Both the position numbers and the translations under genes were made by a program. From Caenorhabditis remanei (lineage: Eukaryota > Nematoda > Chromadorea > Rhabditida > Rhabditidae), in NCBI RefSeq assembly GCF_010183535.1, contig NC_071332.1, forward strand, positions 18,476,001-18,540,000: a DNA stretch of 64,000 bases. The letters are read 5' to 3'. Of the stretch, positions 44,449 to 55,168 are shown in pieces. The notes beneath the pieces were generated by a model. The model was not told the DNA's origin, did not search any database, and was given only the letters and a program-made list of their open reading frames with translations. The first letter of the stretch is position 1, and every line of letters starts with the position of its first letter.

Positions 44449-44939
44449 CTGAACAAAAAAACATGATAATTTTTATGATAATACTCGAAAAACCAGAAAA
44501 AATCCCCCAAAACACGAATTTTCAGCCCGAAAATGATTGAAATTCCAAAGTGGTCAGTGCTGGCCGAGTTTTTCGAAAAGTTGTGTTTCTAGGCCACGGA
44601 AAGTTATTACTCGTCCGTCTCACTAAAAATAAGTTGAATTTCAGAATAATTTCGAAACGGACGTGACCTAGAAACACAAAGGAAAAAAGTTCGGCCAGCA
44701 CTAATTTTATCATTTTTCGGAGTGAAAATTCGCATTTTGGTCAAAAAATTTCAGATTTTTCATCATATTTCGTGGCATATTCAGCGATGTGGACCAGGGC
44801 TGTGCGAAAATTTTTTGACCGAAAAACCGAAACTTTCGAAAAAAAAATTTTTTCAGAAGCAATAAACATGAATTTGTATGAAAACTGTAAGTATTCCAAG
44901 GACAGACCCCCAGAAACCTTTTTTTAAATACAAAATAAG

Positions 44940-45076
44940 CATAGTTGTCAAGGCCCGGGCTGGTCACATTTCCGATGAAAAATTGAAAAAAATTTCGAAA
45001 AAAAAAATTGGAAAAAAAGGGTCATTTGAAACCGGGCCTTGAAAATTTTCTATCGGCCCGGGCCTTGACAACTATG
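44940..45076. mobile_element. GC-rich hAT-like MITE, copy 3
   Basis: The termini are CATAGTTGTCAAGGCCCGGG and its complement. The 8-bp duplication AAAATAAG is perfect (44932-44939 and 45077-45084). At 137 bp it is the shortest of the family. Confidence 0.8.
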
Positions 45077-45842
45077 AAAATAAGAAAAAAATTCAGAAAA
45101 TCGCAAAATCACTGTTTTTTTTTTGTTGAAATTTTGAAATTTTCAGCATAAATTTCCAAAATTTTTCGTCCTAAACATTTCTTATCCTTAATAAAATCCC
45201 ATTTAATCTTCAACGCAGGTTGTCCACCGAGTGTCAGAGTGAATTTCGGACATTTGTAGAAACATTCGAATGGGAATTTCGATGGGAAGACATGAGTCTC
45301 AAAATTCGTCATTCTCGCCGCTTTGTATTGCTCTGAATCCAGAATAATCTGGATTTCCTCTGCTTTCGGATCTCTCAAGAATACAGTAATCTCTTCGATT
45401 TCTCCAGGATCCAGATAGTGTAGATCAAAGTTAGAAGAGGTGTGGAGGTGTTTGACATGCAATTTTTGATTCGATTGATCTAATTCTTCGACCAATTCTC
45501 GCCAATACTTATCAGTTCCCCCTAGAGTCAATTCCTTCAGTCGAAGTTTCGGATTCTTCAATATTACAAGAGTATAAAGGAGGGGATTCCTAAAAGAAAA
45601 AACTTTTTAAAAATATTTTTTATTTTTTAAATACATTTTCCGTTTCCTCTCAAATATCGATCGACGGAACGAGGCGGACATCGTTTTATGCTGAAAACTC
45701 CAGTCTTCCGCAGTGTTATAAGAGAGTTTGATGAGTTCTGGATCCCAGCTGTCCACCTGAATTCGGATCCCTTTCGAAACGTTTCGCAATTCGTGTCTGG
45801 AAAAGAAATTTATTCTTTTTTGGAATTTAGCTCAAAATATTA

Positions 45843-46087
45843 GCAACCCACCCCTCTTACAACCGCGCCCCACCGCAAACGAGAGAGTATCGGGGAGAGA
45901 GACGCAGAGTTTTTTCGCGCCGACACAGATTTTTACAGGTTTTAACCTATTTTCGCTATTTTCAAATGTATTTTAAAAATTATTATGAAAAAGTGCAAAA
46001 ATAGGTCAAAAACTGTAAAAATCTGCGTCTCTCTCACCGATACTCTCTCGTTTGCGATGGGGCGCAGTTGTAAGAGGGGTGGGTTGC
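45843..46087. mobile_element. MITE with GCAACCCACCCCTC termini
   Basis: The inverted ends start GCAACCCACCCCTCTTACAA. TTA lies on the left and TAA on the right, so a TA duplication is the safe minimum. The arms share GAGAGAGACGCAGA-like blocks. It lies in an intron of copy 14. Confidence 0.65.
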
Positions 46088-46106
46088 TAATAGGAATTGA
46101 GGATCA

Positions 46107-46717
46107 AGGCTGTGCGAATAGTTTTTGAGGGGAAATATTTTCGAATAGTTTTCGAAAAAACCGTTTGAAAAATGTAGGAAATTTTTACTGAAAAAAATTG
46201 TGATTTTTCGATTTTTCCAATAATTTAATAATTTTTTTCAAATTTCGTATTCAAAAACAGGTTTCTGGAGGTCTGTGCTTACAGTTTTTATACAAATTCA
46301 AGATTTTTGCATCCGAATTTTTTTTTCAGAGTTTTCTCGAATTTTTCGGTTTTTCAGTCAAAATTTTTCGAAAAACAGTTTTTCGGGAGCGAAAATGTTT
46401 TGGATTTATATGAAAACTCTAAATATTTCAAGGACAGACCCCCAGAAACCTGTTTTTTAATACAAAATTAGAAAAAAAACCAGAAAAACATTGAAAAAAT
46501 TAGTGGAAAAATAGAGATTTTTCGAATTTTTCCTGAAATTTTTTCGAATTTTGCACTCAAAAACTGGTTTCTGGGGGTCTGTCCTCACAGTTTTCATACA
46601 AATTCAAGATTTTTGTCTCTGAAAAACTCATTTTTTCCAGACACATTTTTTTCGAATTTACCGGTTTTTTGTTCAAAAATTTTCGAAAAATTGTTGGAAA
46701 ATTTTTTCGCACAGCCC
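46107..46717. repeat. Fold-back repeat with GGCTGTGCGAA ends
   Basis: The inverted ends AGGCTGTGCGAA and TTCGCACAGCCCT enclose AT-rich arms with the repeated block GGTTTCTGGGGGTCTGTCC. A related half starts near 44797. Confidence 0.5.
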
Positions 46718-47102
46718 TGCTCCAAATATATATATACCGAGCATTTAAATCCAATTTTTTGCCGATTTTCTCAAAAATGTCATCTGGCAAGTCGGTGAAC
46801 GAGCTGGTCTTCGGCTCCAAGCTGTAATTAAAAAACCATTTTATCAAGATTTTTTTCTGTTTATACCTTCTATCAACATCCAAATCGAAATTCCCTTGAA
46901 TAAATCTCAAAAACCAGAATTCGAACTCTGCGTACTCCATAAAGTCATTTCCCAACTTCTTACATAATTGTTTGTGAGTCCAAAATGTGTCTCTTCTCCA
47001 GTATTCCGGAAGAGATGCGATTCGTTTTTTCACTTTTTGGAATTCTTTGAGAATTCGCTTGCGAATTGCCAATGGATTGCTCTCGACGGCGGTTTTAGTC
47101 AT

Positions 47103-47725
47103 TTTCGAAGGTTTGACACTGGAAAATGGAACATTTTCAGGTGCGAATTAACTAATTTACGATATTTTTAGCCATTTTCTTGAGGAAACCGTAGAAAAAA
47201 TGCGAAAAATGAAGTGAAAACAGCTAGACAATGTTTGCGCGTAAAATATGATACATTGTCCGCATTGCGTACTTTGAAAACTACCGTAGTCAAACAAAAG
47301 AAACAAAGAGGAATTGCATAATTCTTGAGGATTTTTCTGGTCGAATCGTTCTAAATTAGAACTTCTAATTTGATTTTTAAAAGAGTTTGAATATCAATTT
47401 TCGTGAAAAGATCATAAAGGAGGTATGATTTAAACCGAACGTTTTCAACGTTGCATTAAGAAAGAAACAAAATAACGAAAAGGCGAAATAACGAAAACAT
47501 AAATATCTTCAATTTTATTTTTTGCTGAAATCGTGATTTTTACATTAATTTATATCGGAAAAATTGATACTTTAGAAGAATTACTCACAGAAATAAACTT
47601 TCGACAATTTTTGCTATCAAAACGAGTTTTCGACACGAAAGTGATGGTGATAAGTAGTGGATAAGCGGAAAATGTTGAAATTTAGAAAAAAAAGGGTTAA
47701 AAGGTAAAATGAATTTGAGGTAGAA
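47103..47725. other. Intergenic region upstream of copy 14
   Basis: It holds the upstream element and about 360 bp that are duplicated at 51160-51845. No gene is seen. Confidence 0.6.
47227..47291 (-). promoter_or_regulatory. Shared upstream element, copy 14
   Basis: A complete copy: ACAATGTTTGCGCGTAAAAT, TACATTGTCCGCATTGCGTA and CTACCGTAGT, 125-190 bp upstream of the ATG. Confidence 0.6.
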
Positions 47726-49034
47726 TTATTGTTTCTTTTCGAGGCGAACGAACTCCTCTCGACGTCTATAATGGTCAACTTCCACTCCATATTCGAGTTC
47801 GTAGAATTCGTTTGTTTCCGGAATTGGATAACGACGAAGCGACGGACAGTTGGGAACCATAGCCTCTGGCTCATTGAAATACTTCAAGATTTGACTCTGA
47901 GCGGGACGATTTTTGGAAATGTAGAGAACGCATTTTTGGACTTCACCGTATTTCATGAGATTCTGAAAATAACTAGAGAATTGGAGACTCTTCTCTGAAT
48001 TCTTGAATTCAAAAAGAAGCTAACCTTGAGAAATTTCGATTTCAAACCGTCTGCACGTTTTCCTCCGAGTCGCAAAGTGAATCGAGGGCAATTGTAAAGA
48101 GCTTGCAATGGAAAACTAGAAGTGGCTATCGTACTGTCAATATACATCATTTTAGCTGCTTGACATTGCTCCGATTCAATAATTTCAATTATTTCTCTGC
48201 CTGTTTGATTTTTGAGTATGATCTCTTCGAGTACTCCGGGAATCATAAAGTGCAAATCAATTTTTGATGAATGGTAACCATTTGGAAAAACGACCTTCTT
48301 AACGTGAAGTTTCCGATTCGATTCGTCCAGCTCTTCTATCAATTTCTTCCAATAGACATCTTCATAAATCGTCAATTCTTCCAAATGGAGTTTTGGGAGC
48401 TTCAGAATATTCATCACGAAAGAAATTGGATCCCGATGGAAACCAGGATGGAAAATGTTATTTCTATTTCGTTCAAAAATGCCCATCCAATAAAGTTCCG
48501 GACCTGACGTCTGACAGACTCTCCAATTATTCCCTTTGCAATAGAAAATCTTAGTCACTTTTGGGTCCCAGTTATCGACTTGAAATCGAATATCCTTGCA
48601 CACATCACGGAGTTGGAATCTGAAAAATTGATTTGATGAATCAGTCTCCGCATTTGATTTTATTTCGTTACCTGTCTTCTAACTCCAAGTTTTCACCAAT
48701 ATTCTTGAAAATTTCCAACGGCAAATCGGTGAGCGAGCGGGTTTTTGGATCAAAACTGAAAATGACAAATTGTGAATAATGTTTCTATTCTATTTGCGTA
48801 CCTTCTATCATAATTCAAATCGAAATCTCCTCGAGCGAATCTTGAGAACCAGAATTCGAATTCCGGATAGTCAATGAAGTCGTCTCCCAGTACTGTACTC
48901 AACTCTTTGTGAGCTTCGAAACTCAATTTTCTCCATAATTCCGGATTTGTTGCAATTTGTGCTTGTACTTTTTCGAATTCTTCGAGAATACGTCTGCGAA
49001 TAGCCAATGGATTTCTCCCGGTGACTTCGGCCAT
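47726..49034 (-). CDS. HTH-F-box-FTH protein, copy 15
   Basis: Exons 48802-49034, 48672-48755, 48025-48619 and 47726-47962 sum to 1149 nt (382 residues). The HTH is MAEVTGRNPLAIRRR to FARGDFDLNYDRR. The F-box is DLPLEIFKNIGENLEL followed by LRDVCKDIRFQVDNW. The variable loop is WRVCQTSGPELYW. FTH is MIPGVLEEIILKN, SEQCQAAKMMYIDS, YNCPRFTLRL and LRRYPIPETNEFYELEY, ending FVRLEKKQ. All splice sites are canonical. The upstream element is at 49168-49234. Confidence 0.9.
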
Positions 49035-49167
49035 TTTTACTGAAAAAGCCGAATTGGTTTGCTGTAATGTTTCGAAATGAACGAAAATCACGATAACCGT
49101 TTAAAACTAATCGATGCATTTAAGGTAAAATCGGAAAGAAACACGTGGTTGAATAGTTCAAAAAAAG

Positions 49168-49234
49168 ATGACAATGTTTACGCGTAAAACAATGTTCATT
49201 GTCCGCATTGCGTACTTTGAAAACCACCGTAGTC
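49168..49234 (-). promoter_or_regulatory. Shared upstream element, copy 15
   Basis: ACAATGTTTACGCGTAAAAC, TTCATTGTCCGCATTGCGTA and CCACCGTAGTC, 135-200 bp upstream of the ATG. Confidence 0.6.
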
Positions 49235-49252
49235 AGTCAAAAACAATGCATT

Positions 49253-49605
49253 CTCAGTGGGAAAGTTTGGAAGGACGCCGGAAGGTTTATGGATGGAAGG
49301 GGATATCGGAGTGTCGTTGCCACATTTTCAAAAATTCAAATAGTTTTTACAACTTTATTTATCACATTGTATGACGCAAAGCAAGAAAAAACACAAGAAA
49401 ACATGAAAGCTTTATTTTCTGACATACTGAATATGTTTATCAGTCATTAAAATACTATATCTTTTGTTTTTCTCGCTGTTTTTAGTTGATTATCAAAGGA
49501 CGAAGTTGTAAAAACGATTTGAATTTTTGAAAATGTGGCAACGACACTCCGATATCCCCTTCCATCCATAAACCTTCCGGCGTCCTTCCAAATTTTCCCG
49601 CTGAG
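49253..49605. mobile_element. MITE with arms of about 100 bp
   Basis: The arms (49253-49352 and 49505-49605) are nearly perfect inverted copies, including GAAGGACGCCGGAAGGTTTA and GATATCGGAGTGTCGTTGCC. Termini are CTCAG and CTGAG. No clear target duplication. Confidence 0.75.
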
Positions 49606-49752
49606 TTATAGGAATTTCAACGTTTTTAACGTATTTTTTAGCGGGAAAAAAGGAATTCAAACCGAATTTATAACAAAAACAACAAGGAGAACATTGTAAC
49701 AACAAATTGACAATTGGCTAACAGGTAAAACGAATTAGAAACAAAAGAAGAA

Positions 49753-50956
49753 TTATTGTTTTCTTTCGAGGCGAACGAATTCTTTTCGAGGACTGCCTTC
49801 CTCTCGATATTCGAGTTCGTAGAATTCATTTGTTCCCTTAATCGGATAACGACGAAGCGACGGGAAGTTGGGAACCAAAGCCTCTGGTTCATTGAAATAG
49901 TTCATGATGTGTCTCTGAGCATAGAGAACGCATGTTTGTACTTCACCGTATTTCATGAGATTCTGAAAATAACGAGAGAATTGGACACTATTCGTTGAAT
50001 CCAAAAACAAGCTAACCTTGAGAAATGCAGCTTTCAAGCCGTCTGCAGGTTTTTCTCCGACTCGCAAAGTGAATCGAGGACAGTTGTAAAGAGCATCCAA
50101 TGGAAATTGTGAAGTGGGTGTCGTACTATCAATATACACCATTTTAGCTGCTTGCCATTGCTCCGATGCAATCAATTCATAGAACTCTTCGCGTTTTGGA
50201 TTCACGCGGGACATTTTGATCTCTTCGAGAACTCCGGGAATCATAAAGTGCAAATCAATTGTTGGGGAATGGCAATAATTTTGAAATTCGACCTTCTCGA
50301 CATGAAGTTTCCGATTCGATTCATCCAGTTCTCTGATGAATTCTCTCCAATAGATATCTTCCATTTTTATTGTCAATTTTTCCAATTGGAGTTTCGGATG
50401 TTTCAGCACACTGAGTAGATTATACGATGTTGAATGGTTACAAGGATAACGATGATTCGGATTGTAATACCAAAACTCGGTTATTTTCGGATCCCAGTTA
50501 TCGACTTGATATCGAATATCCTTGCACACATTACGGAGTTGCAGTCTGAATAATTGGTTTGTTGAATCGTCGAATCTGATTTTGTTTGTTTACCTGGATC
50601 CTATCTCCAAGTATTCGCCAACATTTTCGAAAACGTCTAGTGGCAAATCGGTGAGCGAACGGGTTTTTGGATCGGAACTGAAATTGACAAACTGTAAATA
50701 TTGTTTGTATTCTATGTACATACCTTCTATCATAATTCAAATCGAAGTCTCCTCGAGCGAATCTTGAAAACCAGAATTCGAATTCCGGATAGTCAATGAA
50801 GTCATCTCTCATGGTTTCAAACAACTCTTTGTGAGCTTCAAAACTTAATTTTCTCCATGATTTCGGGTTTGTTACGATTTGGGTTAGTACTTTTCCGAAG
50901 TCTTCCAAAATACGTATACGAGTAGCCAATGACGTACTCTCGGTGACATCGGCCAT
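49753..50956 (-). CDS. HTH-F-box-FTH protein, copy 16 (short variable loop)
   Basis: Exons 50724-50956, 50594-50677, 50017-50545 and 49753-49962 sum to 1056 nt (351 residues). The HTH is MADVTESTSLATRIR to FARGDFDLNYDRR. The F-box is DLPLDVFENVGEYLEI. The loop before FTH is very short (FWYYNPNHRYPCNHSTS), which explains the small exon 3. FTH has MIPGVLEEIKMSR, SEQWQAAKMVYIDS (Trp for the usual Cys) and YNCPRFTLRV, ending FVRLERKQ. The upstream element lies about 360-430 bp away at 51316-51383, on duplicated DNA from copy 14. Confidence 0.9.
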
Positions 50957-51315
50957 TTTGTGCGTTTGCTACTGAAAAATGCATACTTGTCAAAAATTGA
51001 GCCAGATTCGAAAATGGGTATTCAATTTTTGACAAAATTTTCAGAAAATGTTCGAAAATTTAGAGTAAAAGTGCAAGACTTTTCCTATTTTTATGAAAAA
51101 ATAAGCGAGAATCTAAATTTCCGAAAAAGGAACTTAAAGAAGGTCTAATTTGAAAAAAATTTAATGGATTGCTCTCGACGGCGGTTTTAGTCATTTTCGA
51201 AGAATTGACACTGGAAAATGAAGCATTTTCAGGTGGAAATAAACTTATTTACGACAGTTTTAGCCATTTCCTTGAGGAAATCAAAGAAAAAATGCGAAAA
51301 ATAAAGTGAAAACAG

Positions 51316-51383
51316 CATGACAATTTTTGCGCGTGAAACATGACACATTGTACGCAATGCGTACTTCGAAAACTACCGTAGTC
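51316..51383 (-). promoter_or_regulatory. Shared upstream element, copy 16
   Basis: ACAATTTTTGCGCGTGAAAC, ACACATTGTACGCAATGCGT and CTACCGTAGTC. It arrived with the duplicated copy 14 flank. Confidence 0.55.
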
Positions 51384-51527
51384 AAACAAAAAAAAACAAA
51401 GAGGAATTGCATCATTCTTGAGAATTTTTCTGGTCGAATTGTTCTAATTTGATTTTTAAAAGAGTTTAAATATCAATTTTCGTGAAAAGATCTTAAAGGA
51501 GATCCGATATGAAGAATATAATCGGAC

Positions 51528-51801
51528 CAGACTTGTCACGGGCCGGGCCGGGCCAAAATCAGGAAACATTTTGCGTTTTTGAACTTTTTTTGGAAATTTT
51601 TTGAACTTTTTTGAAAAAAGTATAGTTTTCAAATAAACATTTAAAATTGAATCAAAATGTGAATATGTATGAAAATTTAAGCATTTTTACTCTTTTTTTT
51701 AGAAAAATTTCAAAAAAAAAATTTGGTAAAAATGGGTACCCATTTTTGAATCCGGGCCGAGCGGGAGAAATTTCGGCCCGGCCCGATTTTTGACAAGTCT
51801 G
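51528..51801. mobile_element. GC-rich hAT-like MITE, copy 4
   Basis: The termini are CAGACTTGTCACGGGCCGGG and its near complement. The perfect 8-bp duplication AATCGGAC flanks it (51520-51527 and 51802-51809). The unfilled site is visible at 47425-47440 by comparison. Confidence 0.85.
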
Positions 51802-52053
51802 AATCGGACCGATTTAAACCGAACGTTTTCAACGTTGCATTAAGAAACAAAAATGAAGAAAATTAACAAGAAACCCCACAATTAAAATCGAATCGCCATT
51901 GAAAAAAATGGGAAGGAATCTCAACGTTTTTAACGTCTTTTCTAGCGGGAAAAAAGGAATTCAAACCGAATTTATAACAAAAACAATAAGAACAAAATAA
52001 CAGCAAATTGGCAGTGGTTTAACAGATAAAATGAATTAGAAACAAAAGAAGAA

Positions 52054-53360
52054 TTATTGTTTTCTTTCGAGGTGAACGGCCTCCTCTCGATAGTCGACCC
52101 TTTCTTGATATTCGAATTCGTAGAAATCATTGGTTCCAGGAATTGGGTATCGACGAAGCGACGGGAAGTTGGGAACCAAAGCCTCTGGTTCATTGAAATA
52201 CTTCATGATTTGGCATGGAATATCGCGAATATCTGACGGTCCGAGCATGTAGAGAACACATTTCTCTACTTCACCATATTCCATGAGCTTCTGAAAATAA
52301 CTTTCCTTTGCAATGCACCAAATTGTTTTTTTTTCTGAAAAAAAAACTAACCTTGAGGAAATTTGCTTTCAAATCGTCTGCAGCTCCTTCGAGTCGCAAA
52401 GTGAATCGTGGACAGTTGTATAGAGCATCCAATGGAAATTCTGAAGTGCGTGTCGGACTAGTAATACATAACATTTTAGCTGACTGGCATTGCTCCGATT
52501 CAATAATTTCACACAATTCTTCGCGTGTTGGATTCTTGAGGAACATTGTGATCTCTTCGAGTACTCCGGGAATCATATAGTGCAAATCAATTTTAGATGA
52601 ACCGCCGTTAGAGTTAAATTCGACCTTCTTCACATGAAGTTTCCGATTCGATTTGTCCAGTTCTCTGATGAATTCTCTCCAATAGATATCTTCTCCATCA
52701 ATCTTCAATTTATCCAATTGGAGTTTCGGGAGCTTCAGCACACTCATCGAGAAAGAATTGGGATTCTGGTGAAAACAAGAACTGAATATTTTATTTTCAT
52801 TTTGTCCAGAATTGCGTGACTTCAAATAGATATCCCATTTATTCGCAGAGCTATACCAAAACTTTGTCACTTTCAGAACCCAGTTATCGACTTGAAATCG
52901 AATATCCTTGCACACATTTCGGAGTTGGAATCTGAAAAATTCGTATCTTGAATGCAACTTCTAATCGGTCCCCGACACCAATGTATTTTTTCGAATTAGA
53001 AATCTTCTAATTCGAATTTTTCGCTTACCTATCTTCCAGCTTCAAGTATTCTCCAACTTTCTCAAAGATTTCCACCGGCAAGTCGGTGAACAAACGAGTT
53101 TTCGGATCCAAACTGAAAATATCTTTATTTTTTCTGATCATAATTTATTTGTGATCTAAATACCTCCTATCATAATCCAAATCGTACTTTCCCTGAGCAA
53201 ATCTCATGAACCAAAACTCGAATTCCGGATAATTCATGAAATCTTCTCCAAACTTTTTGCAAAACTTTTTGAAACTTTCGAAAATTGGAATTCCTTCTAT
53301 GAACTCGTAGAGGACACAACTGCGAATCATTTCGGGGTCGTTCTTGATGATTTCAGTCAT
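52054..53360 (-). CDS. HTH-F-box-FTH protein, copy 17 (mixed type)
   Basis: Exons 53164-53360, 53029-53112, 52352-52931 and 52054-52290 sum to 1098 nt (365 residues). The HTH (MTEIIKNDPEMIRSC, FAQGKYDLDYDRR) is of the short type found in copies 1-4 and 18. The remaining three exons follow the four-exon layout of copies 5-16. The F-box is DLPVEIFEKVGEYLKL. FTH is MIPGVLEEITMFL, SEQCQSAKMLCITS, YNCPRFTLRL and LRRYPIPGTNDFYEFEY, ending AVHLERKQ. The mixture suggests recombination between subfamilies. The upstream element is at 53450-53518. Confidence 0.9.
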
Positions 53361-53449
53361 TTTTTAGTTGTTGATTACTGAAAAATCGGTATGGAAAGGG
53401 GTTTTTAACATGAAAAATTGGTCAAATCCATTCAAATTTGAATAACACT

Positions 53450-53518
53450 TTTGCTCGTAAATTGGTGGGCATTGTCTGCATGTACACCAACTTTACGTAC
53501 TTTTAAAGCTACAGTATC
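53450..53518 (-). promoter_or_regulatory. Shared upstream element, copy 17
   Basis: A divergent copy (CTCGTAAATTGGTGGGCATT, TTTACGTACTTTTAAAGCTA, CAGTATCC), 90-160 bp upstream of the ATG. Confidence 0.45.
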
Positions 53519-53650
53519 CCGACAGTGAAATCTGGAAAGAGAATATAGATAACAGAAGTCGTTTCGAACGTGAAAACAAGAAAAAAATTGAAGAAAAGTG
53601 AAGAAAAACAACAGAATTTTATAACAGAAACAATTTAAATCAACAAAAAA

Positions 53651-54917
53651 TTATTTCTTCCTTTCAATACGAATTCTGTTTTCTTCAAATTTCATTTCAA
53701 AGAATTCCTGTGAATCTGAAATTGGATAACGGCGAAGATTCCACCGTTCTGGAGCATCTGTATCCTCTCTATCCATCAACTGCGAGAGTATTAGAGAACC
53801 AAATTTTTCCTTTTTAGAACGAATTTCCAGGTGGCATATATCCAGATGCGCGGAGTCCATGAGATTCTGAATAGCTTTTTTAAAATCATTTTTGTTAAAA
53901 TTTAAGTATGAACCTTGACAAGTTCCAAAAGCTTTTCCCCACAAACTTTGTTATAAAAAATGAGAGTGAATCGTGGACAATTATAGAATGATTCGAATGG
54001 AAGCACGGTCATCGGAAAAGAATTTTTAATTGTGAGCATTTTCAGTCCTTGACGCTGTTCAGATTTCATAATTTCACTCATTTTTTCGGCTGAATCACTG
54101 AAATACAGGTTGACTTCTTCAAGTGCAGACGGCTCAAGGAAATCCAAAGTGATTGATCCTTTCGATGATTTTTTAGTCATTTCATACTTTTTCACGAGTA
54201 ATTTATGATTCGATTCACTCAATTCCTCAATAATTCCTCTCCATTTCTCATCGTAACAACGAATTTTCAATTTATCTAATCGCAGTTTTGGGTTCTTCAA
54301 TACACTCATTAAATTGTCCCGTTCGAGTCTGTAAACACAAATTTTACCTCTTTTTAAACTCGAAAACTGCCATTTTACCTAGAATATTCGTATAATCTCG
54401 CTTCAAACGGTGATGATATCTTATTTTTCATTAAAACACGAGAATATTGAGGTTTCAAGTAGTGAATGTACTCCATTTCAGTGACTTTTGGATCCCAACT
54501 ATCGATCATACATCTGATTTCTTCAGTTCCTGCTATTCGGAGATTGAATCTGAAAATTCCTGTTAAATAATTACTAGAATCGATTATTAGATTACCTATT
54601 TCTCAAATCCAAATACCGTCCGATTCTTTCCATTACATTTGGTGGCAAATCGATGAACAAGCGTGTTTTTGGATAGAAACTGAAATAATTTCAGTGAATT
54701 CTCTTCAGAAAACTCAAAAGAACCTCCTATCATAATCCAAACCGAATTTTCCCTGAGAAAATCTCATGTACCAAAACTCGAATTCTGGATAATCGACGTC
54801 GTTATCCAATCTCTTTCGTAACTCCTTATAACTTTCGAAAATCGGTTTTCTATCCGAGAATTTGTACAGAATACAAGTTCTAAACACTTTCGGATTGTTC
54901 TTGATGAATTCGGCCAT
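53651..54917 (-). CDS. HTH-F-box-FTH protein, copy 18 (five-exon type)
   Basis: Exons 54724-54917, 54596-54679, 54379-54549, 53914-54328 and 53651-53866 sum to 1080 nt (359 residues). I chose the start MAEFIKNNPKVFRTC by alignment. The HTH ends FSQGKFGLDYDRR. The F-box is DLPPNVMERIGRYLDL. FTH is the most divergent of the array (LEPSALEEVNLYF, SEQRQGLKMLTIKN, YNCPRFTLIF, LRRYPISDSQEFFEMKF, ending RIRIERKK). It keeps the extra intron before FTH seen in copies 1-4. It is the outermost array member next to the mrg-1-like gene. The upstream element is at 55169-55226. Confidence 0.88.
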
Positions 54918-55168
54918 TTTGGTGAGGAAGTTTCTGGAAATCATTGAGATTGACCACTTTTAAAGTTAGAAATAGACGAAAATTCAGCTAGAACGGTAAT
55001 TTCCCAAAAAATAACGATTTTCAATGAATATAATTCGTCAAAACAGATGAAATTGGTGAATAAACTCTCGAAAGATAAAATTTACAACATTTTTCTTTGA
55101 AAAACCATAAAAAATCAAGTTTCCAACACGAAAAATAAATAGAGAAAGTTTGAAAATGTTTGAAACTA

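Larger units (their letters stand above)
45109..47102 (-). pseudogene. HTH-F-box-FTH copy 14, donor lost and C-terminus truncated
   Basis: Exons 46867-47102, 46738-46821, 45635-45796 and 45109-45589 join in frame to a stop (963 nt, 320 residues). The HTH is MTKTAVESNPLAIRKR to FIQGNFDLDVDRR. The F-box is DLPDDIFEKIGKKLDL. FTH starts (EIEEITVFL, YKCPKFTLTL, WDFIK). At WDFIK all paralogues splice (AAG-GTAA); here the sequence is AAG-GATAAG, and translation continues into intron sequence (DKKCLGRKILEIYAENFKIS). The last quarter of FTH is lost. The protein might still be made as a truncated form. The upstream element is at 47227-47291. Confidence 0.72.
49035..49752. other. Intergenic region between copies 15 and 16
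   Basis: It holds the upstream element of copy 15, a long-armed MITE (49253-49605) and the CAACAA 3' flank of copy 16 (about 49670-49720). No gene is seen. Confidence 0.6.
51160..51845 (-). repeat. Segmental duplicate of the copy 14 upstream region
   Basis: 51160-51525 and 51810-51845 match 47060-47463 closely. The match includes the first dozen codons of copy 14 (ATG region CGACGGCGGTTTTAGTCAT) and the upstream element. The two parts are separated only by the MITE at 51528-51801. Confidence 0.8.
50957..52053. other. Intergenic region between copies 16 and 17
   Basis: It contains a duplicated 5' flank of copy 14 (51160-51845), interrupted by a GC-rich MITE, plus the 3' flank of copy 17. No complete gene is seen. 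Confidence 0.65.
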
